Below are positions 46,620 to 54,729 of a stretch of 64,000 nucleotides of DNA, piece by piece. Position numbers and translations under genes: made by a program. A model generated the notes under the pieces. That model was not told the origin of the DNA, made no database searches, and worked only from the letters and a program-made list of their open reading frames with translations. The stretch is from Flavobacteriaceae bacterium (GTDB lineage Bacteria; Bacteroidota; Bacteroidia; Flavobacteriales; Flavobacteriaceae). How positions within the stretch are numbered: position 1 is the first letter of the stretch; every line of letters begins with the position of its first letter. Location: positions 1 to 64,000 of the forward strand of contig CANBOV010000002.1 in the NCBI GenBank assembly GCA_947371275.1, given 5' to 3'.

Positions 46620-48821
46620 TTACATAATTAACAAGCCAAACTCTTGCAAAGACTTTATTGGTTTTGAGAACCAAAACAATTCAAAATCTTCAAAGAGCAA
46701 TTCAAAATCGGCTTTAATATTGGCAAAGGTAGTAGTCTTCACTAGCGGAATCGTTATATTTTTATTGTGAATTGTTATAGAATTTAATGTTTTCAATAGC
46801 CACTCCCCTTTCTCTCTATCTATATTAATTTCGATTGCTTTTTTTCTATCTTGAAACAGCAGGCGCATCATTTCCCAGGAAGATCCTTTTTTGGATTTAG
46901 TATAGACCTCAACCTCTGGTAGGTTTCCCAACCAAATTACTTTGGAGGACGGTTTTATAGTGAAGTACTCTTCGGTTTCTAGCGCCGATTGAATAAAATT
47001 GGGTTTTATAGTAGTTTTTGGGATTTTAAAATCGAACCAATCTTTTAATTCATAGTCTAATCCGATGCCGTGCATGAAGTTGAAGAGTGACTTTTTGAGT
47101 CCGAAGCTAAATTTATCATGATCTATTCCTGTTTTGTCTATGAATTGGACATCATTATTGGCAAAGGAAATCACGTTTGGTTTTGGAATAACGGCAAATT
47201 CTTCTGGATTCATTCCGACTGGGCTATGGGCAGTCATGGCGAATTGGTGCCAGAAACCCGATTGAATGATGCCTAATTCGAACAATTGGCGTACCATTTC
47301 GAGGCTATCTATGGTTTCTTGAACAGTTTGCGTTGGATATCCATACATTAAGTAGGCATGCACCATGATGCCTGAATCGGTGAAATTACGTGTAACTTGG
47401 GCTACTTGTGCTACCGTAACCCCTTTTTGTATTAGGTCTAATAATCGATCGGATGCTACTTCAAGTCCGCCAGAGACGGCTATACACCCACTGGCTTGCA
47501 AGAGCATGCAAAGGTCACGGGTAAAGTTTTTCTCAAAACGAATATTGGTCCACCAAGTGACTGTTAGCTTACGTCGGATAATTTCTAGGGCAACTTCGCG
47601 CATTAGGGCTGGAGGTGCTGCTTCGTCTACAAAATGGAAACCACTTTCTCCTGTTTGTTCTATAAGTTGCTGCATCCTATCGACTAGGGTCATGGCAGCT
47701 ATTGGTTCGTAGAGTTTGATATAATCTAACGAAATATCGCAGAAGGTACATTTCCCCCAGTAGCAGCCGTGTGCCATGGTGAGTTTATTCCAACGACCAT
47801 CGCTCCAGAGGCTGTGCATGGGATTTGCAATTTCTATTACGGAGATGTACTGCTGCAGGGGTAAATCGGAGTAATCAGGTGTCCCTACTTCGCTTTGTTT
47901 GTAATCAGCTTTTGACGTTGTATTTAGGTACACTACTTCGTTATTATCTAGGCACAAGGTTCTTTTGAATTCTGCTTGAATCGAGGGCTGAGAAATTGAT
48001 TGGTATAGTAATTCAATGGGAAGCTCGCCGTCATCTAAGGTTATAAAATCAAAGAATTGGAAAACCCGATTGTCTTTAAGTTGGCGTAATTCAGTATTGG
48101 GGAAGCCACCACCCATGGCAATTTTAAGGGACGGATATTGTTTTTTTAGGAATTGGGCGCTACGAAAAGCGCTGTAAAGATTCCCTGGGAATGGTACTGA
48201 GAAGCAGACCAGTTTGGGCTGTACTTCCTTTATTCTTTCGCTTAAAATCTGCAAGGCTATACCATCAATATAAGTCTTATCGCTTTGTAGGGAAGTGTAG
48301 AGTTCGTCGAAGCTATTGGCACTGCGTCCTAGGCGTTCGGCATACCGGCTGAAACCAAAGTTTTCATCTACACATTCTATTATGAAATCGGACAAATCTT
48401 CAAGATATAAAGTGGCTAGGTGTTTGGCTTTGTCCTGCATTCCCATGGTGCCGAAGGCCCATTCCATATCGTCTAATTGATCAAAACGGGAGGCTTCGGG
48501 CAGGAAGTTACCGCTACAGATTAGCCTTGCTAGGGTATGATTTTTACCTTGTAGGAAAAGCATAACCGCTTCAATAGTATTGGTGTAGACTTCGTTCAAT
48601 TGTGCTATACGCTGCGCATTGGCCGATTGTGGTGTTGCTGCTGCTTGGAATACTTTGATTAATCCATGTTTAGAAAACAGTTTGTTAATCACTTCAATCC
48701 CAAGGTCCATTTGGTAGGACGGAATGTTTTTGGTATTGAGAAACCCTTTCAAATAGGCCGTTGCGGGATAGGGCGTATTGAGTTGGGTAAATGGAGGCGT
48801 GATTAAAAGTAAGTCTTTCAT
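46620..48821 (-). CDS. B12-binding-domain radical SAM protein
   Basis: 733 aa. The N-terminal segment (LLLITPPFTQLNTPYPATAYLKGFL) and the ~200-290 region look like a cobalamin-binding Rossmann fold (KEVQPKLVCFSVPFPGNLYSAF, KIAMGGGFPNTELRQL). The radical SAM core has cluster motif GCYWGKCTFCDIS (~352-364). Its CX4CX2C spacing is common in this B12-SAM subgroup rather than the canonical CX3CX2C. HFVDEAAPP, SGGLEVASDRLLDLIQKGV and AYLMYGYPTQT follow. Substrate is unknown and may involve a methylation or rearrangement at an unactivated carbon. It stands alone without biosynthetic neighbours. Confidence 0.9.
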   Translation of the reverse strand: MKDLLLITPPFTQLNTPYPATAYLKGFLNTKNIPSYQMDLGIEVINKLFSKHGLIKVFQAAATPQSANAQRIAQLNEVYTNTIEAVMLFLQGKNHTLARLICSGNFLPEASRFDQLDDMEWAFGTMGMQDKAKHLATLYLEDLSDFIIECVDENFGFSRYAERLGRSANSFDELYTSLQSDKTYIDGIALQILSERIKEVQPKLVCFSVPFPGNLYSAFRSAQFLKKQYPSLKIAMGGGFPNTELRQLKDNRVFQFFDFITLDDGELPIELLYQSISQPSIQAEFKRTLCLDNNEVVYLNTTSKADYKQSEVGTPDYSDLPLQQYISVIEIANPMHSLWSDGRWNKLTMAHGCYWGKCTFCDISLDYIKLYEPIAAMTLVDRMQQLIEQTGESGFHFVDEAAPPALMREVALEIIRRKLTVTWWTNIRFEKNFTRDLCMLLQASGCIAVSGGLEVASDRLLDLIQKGVTVAQVAQVTRNFTDSGIMVHAYLMYGYPTQTVQETIDSLEMVRQLFELGIIQSGFWHQFAMTAHSPVGMNPEEFAVIPKPNVISFANNDVQFIDKTGIDHDKFSFGLKKSLFNFMHGIGLDYELKDWFDFKIPKTTIKPNFIQSALETEEYFTIKPSSKVIWLGNLPEVEVYTKSKKGSSWEMMRLLFQDRKKAIEINIDREKGEWLLKTLNSITIHNKNITIPLVKTTTFANIKADFELLFEDFELFWFSKPIKSLQEFGLLIM

Positions 48822-48837
48822 AGTTTTCTACGGTCAA

Positions 48838-48845
48838 CAAATTTA
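48838..48845 (-). promoter_or_regulatory. Candidate -7 box of the radical SAM gene
   Basis: Minus-strand TAAATTTG fits TAnnTTTG, 16 bp before the ATG at 48821; no good -33 match. Confidence 0.35.
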
Positions 48846-49017
48846 GTTTAACTTTTTATAGATAACTAAGATTGAGGGTTATAAAAATAGCAAAATGTAA
48901 GAATAAAAGTTGTAGTACTTGTAATAACAAGCTATTAAAGCAATGTAAAAACGAGCGTAACACTAGACAGAGTAAGCGTTACCTATATCTTAGCTATAGC
49001 TTATCCTAGTGGTATCT

Positions 49018-49072
49018 ATGAAGTAAGTATGGAGTAACTATGGAGTAACTATGGAGCAACTATGGAGTAACC
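49018..49072. repeat. Five-unit 11-bp tandem repeat
   Basis: Units in order: ATGAAGTAAGT, ATGGAGTAACT, ATGGAGTAACT, ATGGAGCAACT, ATGGAGTAACC. The two central copies are identical and the others differ at one or two positions. Period 11 is close to one helical turn. The repeat lies in a non-coding gap, and each unit carries an in-frame-looking TAA/GTA pattern, so it is not protein coding. Confidence 0.9.
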
Positions 49073-49193
49073 CCTACTTACAAGGCTACAAAATACTATA
49101 TATCAATACTTTAAATAAAAACAAACCTAGACAAGGCTTACATTTATTTTGTAAGAATTTAAAATATTCTAAAAAAATCGATTTATAGGGAGG

Positions 49194-49907
49194 CTACCTT
49201 CCGTCTTTCTTTCTGGCGGCGATGTACTCGTTTAGTTTTTTACCGTAGAGCGATTTAGCCACTTTTGGAGACATTGATTTTTGGATGGTATCTAAGAATT
49301 TCAGGTTGATGTCGTAGATTTCTGCAAGGGTTACATAGGGTGCTACTTCGTGGTCTCCGTGGTTTACGGCAAAGTTGGTTGTATAAAGGTATTTTCTTTT
49401 GGTGATGCTTTTTTGCTCTTCCTCTATTCTATTGACTTCATTTGTGTTTTTAGTTTTAAAAGCATTGAATTTCTTTTCGATTAGCGTGAGGTCTTGGTCT
49501 ACAAATCTTGAGACTACTTTTTTATATTCGTCGTAAAGTTCTTGATTTTTGGAACCTGTTATCTTGGCATCGGCGGTAAAGAAATCGAGTGATGTTTCAA
49601 GGTTCATCGTTCCTTTTTCGGCAAAAAACGGAATGTTATTATCTAGCGAATTACTCACCCCTCGATCCAAGAACAAATAGAGCATTTCTGGAGACTTTAA
49701 ATCCAGTTCGGATGTGAAATGGGAATCGCCATTGATTTTGATGGTATCTAGAGCAATTAAGGTAGTGTCTTTAACACGTTGAATGTATAAGGTTCCTTTT
49801 TTTAATCCTTTAATATAACCGGTAAGGAGAAAATCTTTGGTTTGTTTTTTTTCGGAACAAGAGACCAATAAGATTACTAAAAAAAAGGCTAGGAAAGATT
49901 TATTCAT
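49194..49907 (-). CDS. DUF4369 domain lipoprotein
   Basis: 237 aa. A lipobox (FFLVILLVSC) anchors it in the envelope. The DUF4369 domain follows (FLLTGYIKGLKKGTLYIQRVKDTTLIALDTIKI), then a helical segment ending LDTIQKSMSPKVAKSLYGKKLNEYI. In many Bacteroidota homologues this helical part leads into a TlpA/AhpC-type thioredoxin domain. Here the protein stops just before where that domain would begin, and no CXXC is present. It may be a natural stand-alone form or a truncation. It lies downstream of the M61 gene behind a strong terminator. Confidence 0.85.
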   Translation of the reverse strand: MNKSFLAFFLVILLVSCSEKKQTKDFLLTGYIKGLKKGTLYIQRVKDTTLIALDTIKINGDSHFTSELDLKSPEMLYLFLDRGVSNSLDNNIPFFAEKGTMNLETSLDFFTADAKITGSKNQELYDEYKKVVSRFVDQDLTLIEKKFNAFKTKNTNEVNRIEEEQKSITKRKYLYTTNFAVNHGDHEVAPYVTLAEIYDINLKFLDTIQKSMSPKVAKSLYGKKLNEYIAARKKDGR

Positions 49908-49933
49908 GATATTCTTTTTTTGGCAATAATACT

Positions 49934-49969
49934 AAAAAAACCTCAATTTGAAAGTCAAATTGAGGTTTT
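49934..49969 (-). terminator. Terminator of the M61 peptidase gene
   Basis: AACCTCAATTTGA-AAG/CTT-TCAAATTGAGGTT makes a perfect 13-bp stem. On the minus strand a run of T follows. It separates the M61 gene from the DUF4369 gene. Confidence 0.85.
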
Positions 49970-49990
49970 GAAATTGTTCGTTACTAGGGT

Positions 49991-51853
49991 TTATCCTTTT
50001 AACCAAGCATTGTTTAATTTTTCTTTGGTTGTATCGGACATTTTATATCCTTCTACTTCCATGGTTGAAGGTTTTACTTTACCTGTTAGGGTTTGTACTG
50101 TACCCTCTCTTCTGATTTTGACACTGATAGGGTCATCAGTTTTCCAGTTTTGAGCACTGATAATCATATCATAGATATTGTCTAAGTTGTAGGCTTTATC
50201 ATTGACAGCAAGAATTACATCTCCACCTCTTAAACCTAGACCATTCATAAAATCATTCAGTTCGGTTTCTGGAATGATTACAATTTCTTTATTGTTCGGA
50301 TTGATGGTAATGTAAGGCGTTGCTTGATCTTTAAGGAATGGATTCCCAGGAATGGTCATTTTTGCTTTAGCTACCCCCATTTTACCAAAATACACATCAT
50401 AAGGAATTGGGGTGTTACCCGCCACATAGGTAGCTAAAAATTGGCCCACTTCTGGATACGTTAAGGCTGTTATTTTAGCAAATAGCTCATCGTCATTGAA
50501 GGGCTTACTCGCTCCGTATTCTTTAGACAGCTTTTTCATTAAATCTAGAATTCCGCGTTCGCCGTTACTTTTTTCACGGATGATGATATCTACACACATT
50601 CCGATTAGGGCTCCTTTTTCGTATACATTAAGGTATTGTTCCTTGTAAGGAGGCACTAATACATTGGCACTCATTTCGGTAAAAGGCATGGTATCGTTTA
50701 GGGTAGCCGAATTCGCAATCTTTCCAGCCATTCTTTGATAAAATTCATCAGCGGTTATTAAACCTTGATTGATTTGGAACAAATTGGCGAAATATTCGGT
50801 ACATCCTTCGTACATCCATAGATGCTTAGACATTTTAGGGTTATTGTAATCAAAAAATTGAATCTCTTTTGAGTGAATACTTAGAGGTGTAACGGTATGG
50901 AAAAATTCGTGCGACACAACATCTTTTATTTGTTCGCCTAAATCTTCTGCCGGCATTGCTTCTGGGAAACAAACGGAAGTTGATGTATGGTGTTCTAGAG
51001 CACCAAATCCTTTAGCATCGTTTTCACTTTCAGCTAAGTACAGTAAAACTGTATATCTTTTATTGGTATTGATAGAACCTAAAAAGGCTTTTTGCGCACG
51101 CATTGTTTTTTCTAGGTATGGCAACAAGGATTTGGCCGTATGCACCCCGTTGGGTGAATAAACACTAAACAAGATTTCCATTCCGTCTACGGTGAATTTT
51201 TCGAAATCAGGTTTAGCATACATGATTGGATTATCCACAAGATCAAAATAACGAGAAGTAACAAAATTATCAACCGTATCACTTTTATCTAAATCTACCA
51301 TAGAAGTAGCGCCGAAAAGCGAGGCAGGATGTTTTACTGTAACATTGTATTTTATTTCTTTATTATTTTCAAAGTAGCCTACAAAACAATGATTGTTTAC
51401 CATGAAACTTTTACCCTCTAAAATATTACTCCCTGCAGGAGAGAAGATATCGTCTTTTCCGAATCCGGTTCCTTTTTCGGAATCATAGGTGTCGTTTACC
51501 CAATAGGTAATTTTGGCTAATGCCTTAGCTTTTGTAATCTTCCATGAATTATCATCGGATTTGGTTGTGGTGATTTCCTTTCCATTTTTATCGAACGCTT
51601 TTAAATCGTCAATTAGTTTTCCGTAGTTATCATAGGAATAGGTTCCCGGTACTGTTTTGGGGATATGAAAAACTATTTCATTAGAAGTGAATTTAGGAGG
51701 AGTAACGGTTACCATTACTTTGTCATCTTTCACTTGATTTAAATCGATAGTTACTTTAAGTTCTGTGGTTTTTGCGGGGGCTTTTTTTTGTGCCGACACA
51801 CTCACGTTGAAAAGAGTTAAAGCAAATAAGGCACTGAGAATTAGTTTTTTCAT
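49991..51853 (-). CDS. M61 family metallopeptidase with PDZ domain
   Basis: 620 aa from ATG 51853, where the signal peptide MKKLILSALFALTLFNVSVSAQ starts; the track start at 51889 lies in a -7 box. The N-terminal beta domain (~25-190) leads to a thermolysin-like zinc domain with VVSHEFFHTVTPL (HExxH ~322) and a downstream Glu in MYEGCTEYFANL. The C-terminal PDZ domain contains GLRGGDVILAVNDKAYN (~555-572). The family resembles glycyl aminopeptidase. Secreted or periplasmic; a role in peptide degradation is likely. Confidence 0.93.
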   Translation of the reverse strand: MKKLILSALFALTLFNVSVSAQKKAPAKTTELKVTIDLNQVKDDKVMVTVTPPKFTSNEIVFHIPKTVPGTYSYDNYGKLIDDLKAFDKNGKEITTTKSDDNSWKITKAKALAKITYWVNDTYDSEKGTGFGKDDIFSPAGSNILEGKSFMVNNHCFVGYFENNKEIKYNVTVKHPASLFGATSMVDLDKSDTVDNFVTSRYFDLVDNPIMYAKPDFEKFTVDGMEILFSVYSPNGVHTAKSLLPYLEKTMRAQKAFLGSINTNKRYTVLLYLAESENDAKGFGALEHHTSTSVCFPEAMPAEDLGEQIKDVVSHEFFHTVTPLSIHSKEIQFFDYNNPKMSKHLWMYEGCTEYFANLFQINQGLITADEFYQRMAGKIANSATLNDTMPFTEMSANVLVPPYKEQYLNVYEKGALIGMCVDIIIREKSNGERGILDLMKKLSKEYGASKPFNDDELFAKITALTYPEVGQFLATYVAGNTPIPYDVYFGKMGVAKAKMTIPGNPFLKDQATPYITINPNNKEIVIIPETELNDFMNGLGLRGGDVILAVNDKAYNLDNIYDMIISAQNWKTDDPISVKIRREGTVQTLTGKVKPSTMEVEGYKMSDTTKEKLNNAWLKG

Positions 51854-51886
51854 TTCTAGAAAGTTGATTTTTTTTAAATAAGTCAA

Positions 51887-51894
51887 CAAATGTA
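51887..51894 (-). promoter_or_regulatory. Candidate -7 box of the M61 gene
   Basis: Minus-strand TACATTTG fits TAnnTTTG, 33 bp before ATG 51853. It overlaps the longer track start, which favours the ATG at 51853. Confidence 0.35.
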
Positions 51895-52115
51895 ACTAAT
51901 AGTTACAGTTGATTTTAACATTTAAGCCTTGATTAACAAAAATCATGTTACTAATTTGTATTTTGCTAGGAGAAGCTTGCTACCAAGGGGAAACTAATAA
52001 AAAGCTTAAATCAAAAGTAAGTGGTCTAAGTGCTAGGTATCACAAAGAGAAATGTATTAGCCTTTTGACAATAGTGAAAGGAATTGAAGAAATGGCAATT
52101 GGAAGTGTATATACT

Positions 52116-52147
52116 AAAAAAGACTCTTGTGGTTCAAGAGTCTTTTT
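52116..52147 (-). terminator. Terminator of the DUF2805 gene
   Basis: AAAAGACTCTTG-TGGTT-CAAGAGTCTTTTT hairpin, 2 bp past the stop codon, with T/A tracts on both sides. Confidence 0.8.
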
Positions 52148-52148
52148 A

Positions 52149-52424
52149 TTAATCAAATTTATTTTTGATGTAATATTTACTGTCTAAATCATCATCAAAA
52201 TCGTCAATAATTGGTTTTGGCTTAGGTTTACTTCCTATGGCTTTCTTTTTCCAAAGTTCAAAATTATCTTTGGATAATTTTTTTCTCATCAATTCGGTTA
52301 CTTCATTTTCTGTAAGGCCAAATTCTTCTTTTAAAACTTCAAAAGGTTTTCGTTCCTCTTGAGCCATACTGACAACTCGTTCTAATTGCTCGTTGTTCAG
52401 TTCTACTAGTTTACTTTTTTTCAT
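52149..52424 (-). CDS. DUF2805 (TIGR03643-like) small protein
   Basis: 91 aa, cytoplasmic. Residues ~8-70 form a predicted helix-turn-helix-like unit (LNNEQLERVVSMAQEERKPFEVLKEEFGLTENEVTELMRKKL). A short tail with KPKPKPIIDDFDDDLDSKYYIKNKFD follows. This matches what I recall of DUF2805, a small conserved family of unknown function, possibly DNA-binding. Monocistronic with its own terminator. Confidence 0.8.
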   Translation of the reverse strand: MKKSKLVELNNEQLERVVSMAQEERKPFEVLKEEFGLTENEVTELMRKKLSKDNFELWKKKAIGSKPKPKPIIDDFDDDLDSKYYIKNKFD

Positions 52425-52629
52425 TTCTGTAAAAGCAGTTTTAATAAATAGATATCAAGTGATTCGTTCGTATATCAATATTACTAAAAAAAATAATTAG
52501 TTTGTTTAGAAGGGCTACATTTTTTTTAATTCTTCACCGATTTGAGATTTTAATATATTGGGAATGAAAGTATTGAGAAGCAAACAATTTAGACAAGCAC
52601 TGCCTGTTTGCCTTTCAACAAACACCAAA

Positions 52630-53232
52630 TTATTTTATAATTCTGAAGGTTAGATTTATTCGGGGGCCTACAGGTTTGGCTGTTTTGGCGATTTGATGTT
52701 TCCAAAAATGCTGGGTAGTTCCTGTCATTAACAGTAAACTTCCGTGTTCTAAATTGATTTTTAGTTTTTGTTCTTTAAGGGTATTATGTTGTAAATGAAA
52801 CGTTCTTTCGGCACCAAAGCTAATGGAGGCAATGATAGGATCACGACCTAATTCTTTTTCGTTATCGGCATGCCAACCGTTACTATCTTTACCATCACGG
52901 TAAAAATTGAGTAATACGGTGGTGAAGTTTTCTGTGCAGACCTCTTCCAATTCATTTTTGATGAACATTAATAAGGCATTCCAGTTGTGCGGTTGCATTA
53001 CCACATTAGAGTAGGCATACGATTTCCCTTCATTCCCAAAGAGGGCTGTTAAACGCGGTTGGGGATGAGTTTTACCATATACTGTAATTTCATCTTGTTT
53101 CCAGGGAATTTCGTCTCTTAGTTTGGCAAACAACTCATTGGATCGCACCTTATCAAAGAAATCAGGATAATATTCTATAGTTGCATCGGGTACATTAAAG
53201 GTGATTTTTTCTTTTGGAAAAAGGGAGTTCAT
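52630..53232 (-). CDS. alkB: AlkB-like alpha-ketoglutarate-dependent dioxygenase
   Basis: Fe(II)/2-oxoglutarate dioxygenase that repairs alkylated bases by oxidative demethylation. At 200 aa it resembles the ALKBH2/3-type short form. The iron ligands HxD are in NGWHADNEKELG (~119) and the second His is in FWKHQIAK. The 2-OG-binding Arg pair is in GPRINLTFR. It begins 12 bp after the EamA transporter gene on the same strand, so the two may form an operon although no functional link is obvious. Confidence 0.93.
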   Translation of the reverse strand: MNSLFPKEKITFNVPDATIEYYPDFFDKVRSNELFAKLRDEIPWKQDEITVYGKTHPQPRLTALFGNEGKSYAYSNVVMQPHNWNALLMFIKNELEEVCTENFTTVLLNFYRDGKDSNGWHADNEKELGRDPIIASISFGAERTFHLQHNTLKEQKLKINLEHGSLLLMTGTTQHFWKHQIAKTAKPVGPRINLTFRIIK

Positions 53233-53244
53233 TCTCTACGGTAC

Positions 53245-54153
53245 TTATTTTTTTAGTTTGACATTCATCAAGACAATAGCCAGAAGTATTAACGCAATAC
53301 CTATCCATTGTGAAAACATCACTGTTTCATTAAGAAAAACAAAAGCCATTGTTACTGACACGGGTAGTTCAAGTGCTGCAACGATGCTTCCCAACCCTAT
53401 ACCGGTTAACGGAAACCCCGCATTTAAAAGTAAGGGAGGTATCACAGTGCCGAACAAAGCAATTAGAATCCCCCAAGTATAGAAAATATCATAATTAAAC
53501 GGAGTATGCTGCGTAGCCAGTAAAAAAACAAGAACCACTATAGCTCCACCTAAAAGCATGTATAAACTTCTTTGAGCAGCAGAAATGGAAAGCGCTATTT
53601 TGTTGGCGGCATACATGGTGGTGGTAAACGACGCCGCGGCTAGTAGACCTAGCGTTATTCCTCTCCAATTGAGTGTTGCTTGAGTGCTTAAAAGTTTGGT
53701 TGCAAAAGTAGTTCCAATTAAAATAACTATTACTGCAAAGACTTTGGTTACCGACGGTCGTCTTTTATCTAGTACTGTCTCTAGCACTACACCCATCCAA
53801 ACGGTTTGCATGAGTAACACTATCCCAATGGACACAGGAATGTATTTTACAGCCAAATAATAAAAAATACTGGTAAGGCCCGTAGATGTCCCAACCACCA
53901 TTAATTTTTTAATATCGGTAACGGACGGTTTTGACACTATTTTGGTACTAAACTTTGTTTGAAAAAAATGGAGTAAACCCACTACTAGTATACCAATAGT
54001 AAACTGGGCTGTTATTACTTCTGCGGGGGTGTAGTGGAGTCCGCTAGTACTAGTATCGGCATAGGCTAATTTCACAAAGGTAGCTAGCATACCATAACTC
54101 GTGGCACCTAATCCTACTAAAAAAACTCCTTTTAACACTTTGTTACTTGCCAT
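53245..54153 (-). CDS. EamA family (DMT) transporter
   Basis: A 302-aa integral membrane protein with about ten predicted TM helices in two EamA repeats (~8-150 and ~160-300). Visible examples are VFLVGLGATSYGMLATFVKLAY, FYYLAVKYIPVSIGIVLLMQTVWMGVVLETVL and VTMAFVFLNETVMFSQWIGIALILLAIVLM. DMT carriers export or import metabolites such as amino acids or nucleotides; the substrate cannot be inferred. Upstream of alkB with a 12-bp gap. Confidence 0.9.
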   Translation of the reverse strand: MASNKVLKGVFLVGLGATSYGMLATFVKLAYADTSTSGLHYTPAEVITAQFTIGILVVGLLHFFQTKFSTKIVSKPSVTDIKKLMVVGTSTGLTSIFYYLAVKYIPVSIGIVLLMQTVWMGVVLETVLDKRRPSVTKVFAVIVILIGTTFATKLLSTQATLNWRGITLGLLAAASFTTTMYAANKIALSISAAQRSLYMLLGGAIVVLVFLLATQHTPFNYDIFYTWGILIALFGTVIPPLLLNAGFPLTGIGLGSIVAALELPVSVTMAFVFLNETVMFSQWIGIALILLAIVLMNVKLKK

Positions 54154-54218
54154 AATACATTTTTAAAAAGCGGACAAAGATAAAGAAACAGCAGGCACTT
54201 TGGAACTATTATAAAAAC

Positions 54219-54247
54219 AAAAACCACCACTTTATCAGTGATGGTTT
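54219..54247 (-). terminator. Terminator of tRNA-Thr
   Basis: On the minus strand AACCATCACT-GATAA-AGTGGTGGTT pairs with one mismatch and is followed by TTTTTGTTTT. Confidence 0.65.
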
Positions 54248-54255
54248 TCTTATTG

Positions 54256-54329
54256 AGCCGGCGGAGGGACTCGAACCCACGACCTGCTGATTACAAATCA
54301 GCTGCTCTAGCCAACTGAGCTACGCTGGC
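54256..54329 (-). tRNA. tRNA-Thr (anticodon TGT)
   Basis: 74 nt cloverleaf. D stem GCTC/GAGC, anticodon stem GCTGA/TCAGC around loop TTTGTAA (UGU, Thr), T loop TTCGAGT. By my alignment two pairs are imperfect: A4-C69 in the acceptor (GCCAGCG/CGCCGGC) and U50-U64 in the T stem (GTGGG/CCCTC). The discriminator is U. CCA not encoded. Confidence 0.9.
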
Positions 54330-54344
54330 GTCTCAATGTGAATG

Positions 54345-54375
54345 CAAATATAATAGTCAAAATGAATTCACCAAA
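54345..54375 (-). promoter_or_regulatory. Promoter of tRNA-Thr
   Basis: Minus-strand TTTG (54372-54375), exactly 19 bp, then TATATTTG (54345-54352): a full Bacteroidota promoter match 16 bp before the tRNA. Confidence 0.65.
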
Positions 54376-54407
54376 ACATTTTACACTTTTTTTATTGTTT
54401 TTTCTGC

Positions 54408-54674
54408 TTACAGTGCGTTGATTTTTTCAACCAATTGATTTGCAGTTTGTTCTAATTCTACATTGATTTGTTTAAAATGAGCTTTTTTATTCTCAACTTT
54501 CTTAGTGTTCACTTTAGTAATCAAAGCATCGAAAGATGATATAGCTTCATCAATGATAGCGTTAGTTTTATCAGATGGTTTTCCAGAAGAAGTCATTTCA
54601 TAGATATAAACTGCTTCAATAATATCACCTAATACAAAGTTGATGTCTTTTTTTAAATTCTTAACACTTCCCAT
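54408..54674 (-). CDS. Small helical protein of unknown function
   Basis: 88 aa, no signal peptide, no recognised motif. Predicted as two or three amphipathic helices (DINFVLGDIIEAVYIYEMT, IIDEAISSFDALITKV, FKQINVELEQTANQLVEKINAL). I believe similar small proteins are conserved in Flavobacteria, but I cannot name a family. It lies downstream of manA with a 55-bp gap. A TAATTTTG box just before it suggests its own transcript. Confidence 0.7.
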   Translation of the reverse strand: MGSVKNLKKDINFVLGDIIEAVYIYEMTSSGKPSDKTNAIIDEAISSFDALITKVNTKKVENKKAHFKQINVELEQTANQLVEKINAL

Positions 54675-54699
54675 TTTCTTGTAAATTTTAAATTTGGCG

Positions 54700-54707
54700 C
54701 AAAATTA
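54700..54707 (-). promoter_or_regulatory. Candidate -7 box of the 88-aa gene
   Basis: Minus-strand TAATTTTG matches TAnnTTTG, 25 bp before ATG 54674. No clear -33. Confidence 0.4.
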
Positions 54708-54729
54708 CATTAAATCTTTAGAATATAAA

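Larger units (their letters stand above)
48822..49193. other. 372-bp intergenic region with tandem repeat
   Basis: Lies between the DUF4369 gene stop and the radical SAM start (both minus strand). It holds the 11-bp tandem repeat at 49018-49072 and otherwise AT-rich sequence. No ORF, tRNA or hairpin terminator with a T tract is evident. Confidence 0.6.
51854..52148. other. ~295-bp intergenic region, M61 upstream side
   Basis: Contains a candidate M61 -7 box and the terminator of the DUF2805 gene. The plus-strand ORF 51945-52187 in the track spans that terminator and runs into the DUF2805 gene, so I do not count it. Nothing else is visible. Confidence 0.6.

Noticed and set aside
49018-49072. 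Tandem repeat as a small CRISPR array
   Set aside because: Units are 11 bp and contiguous with no spacers, and no cas genes are present.
51945-52187. Plus-strand 80-aa ORF in the gap upstream of the M61 gene
   Set aside because: It runs through the DUF2805 terminator hairpin and into that gene's coding sequence, has no domain pattern, and its codons look random.
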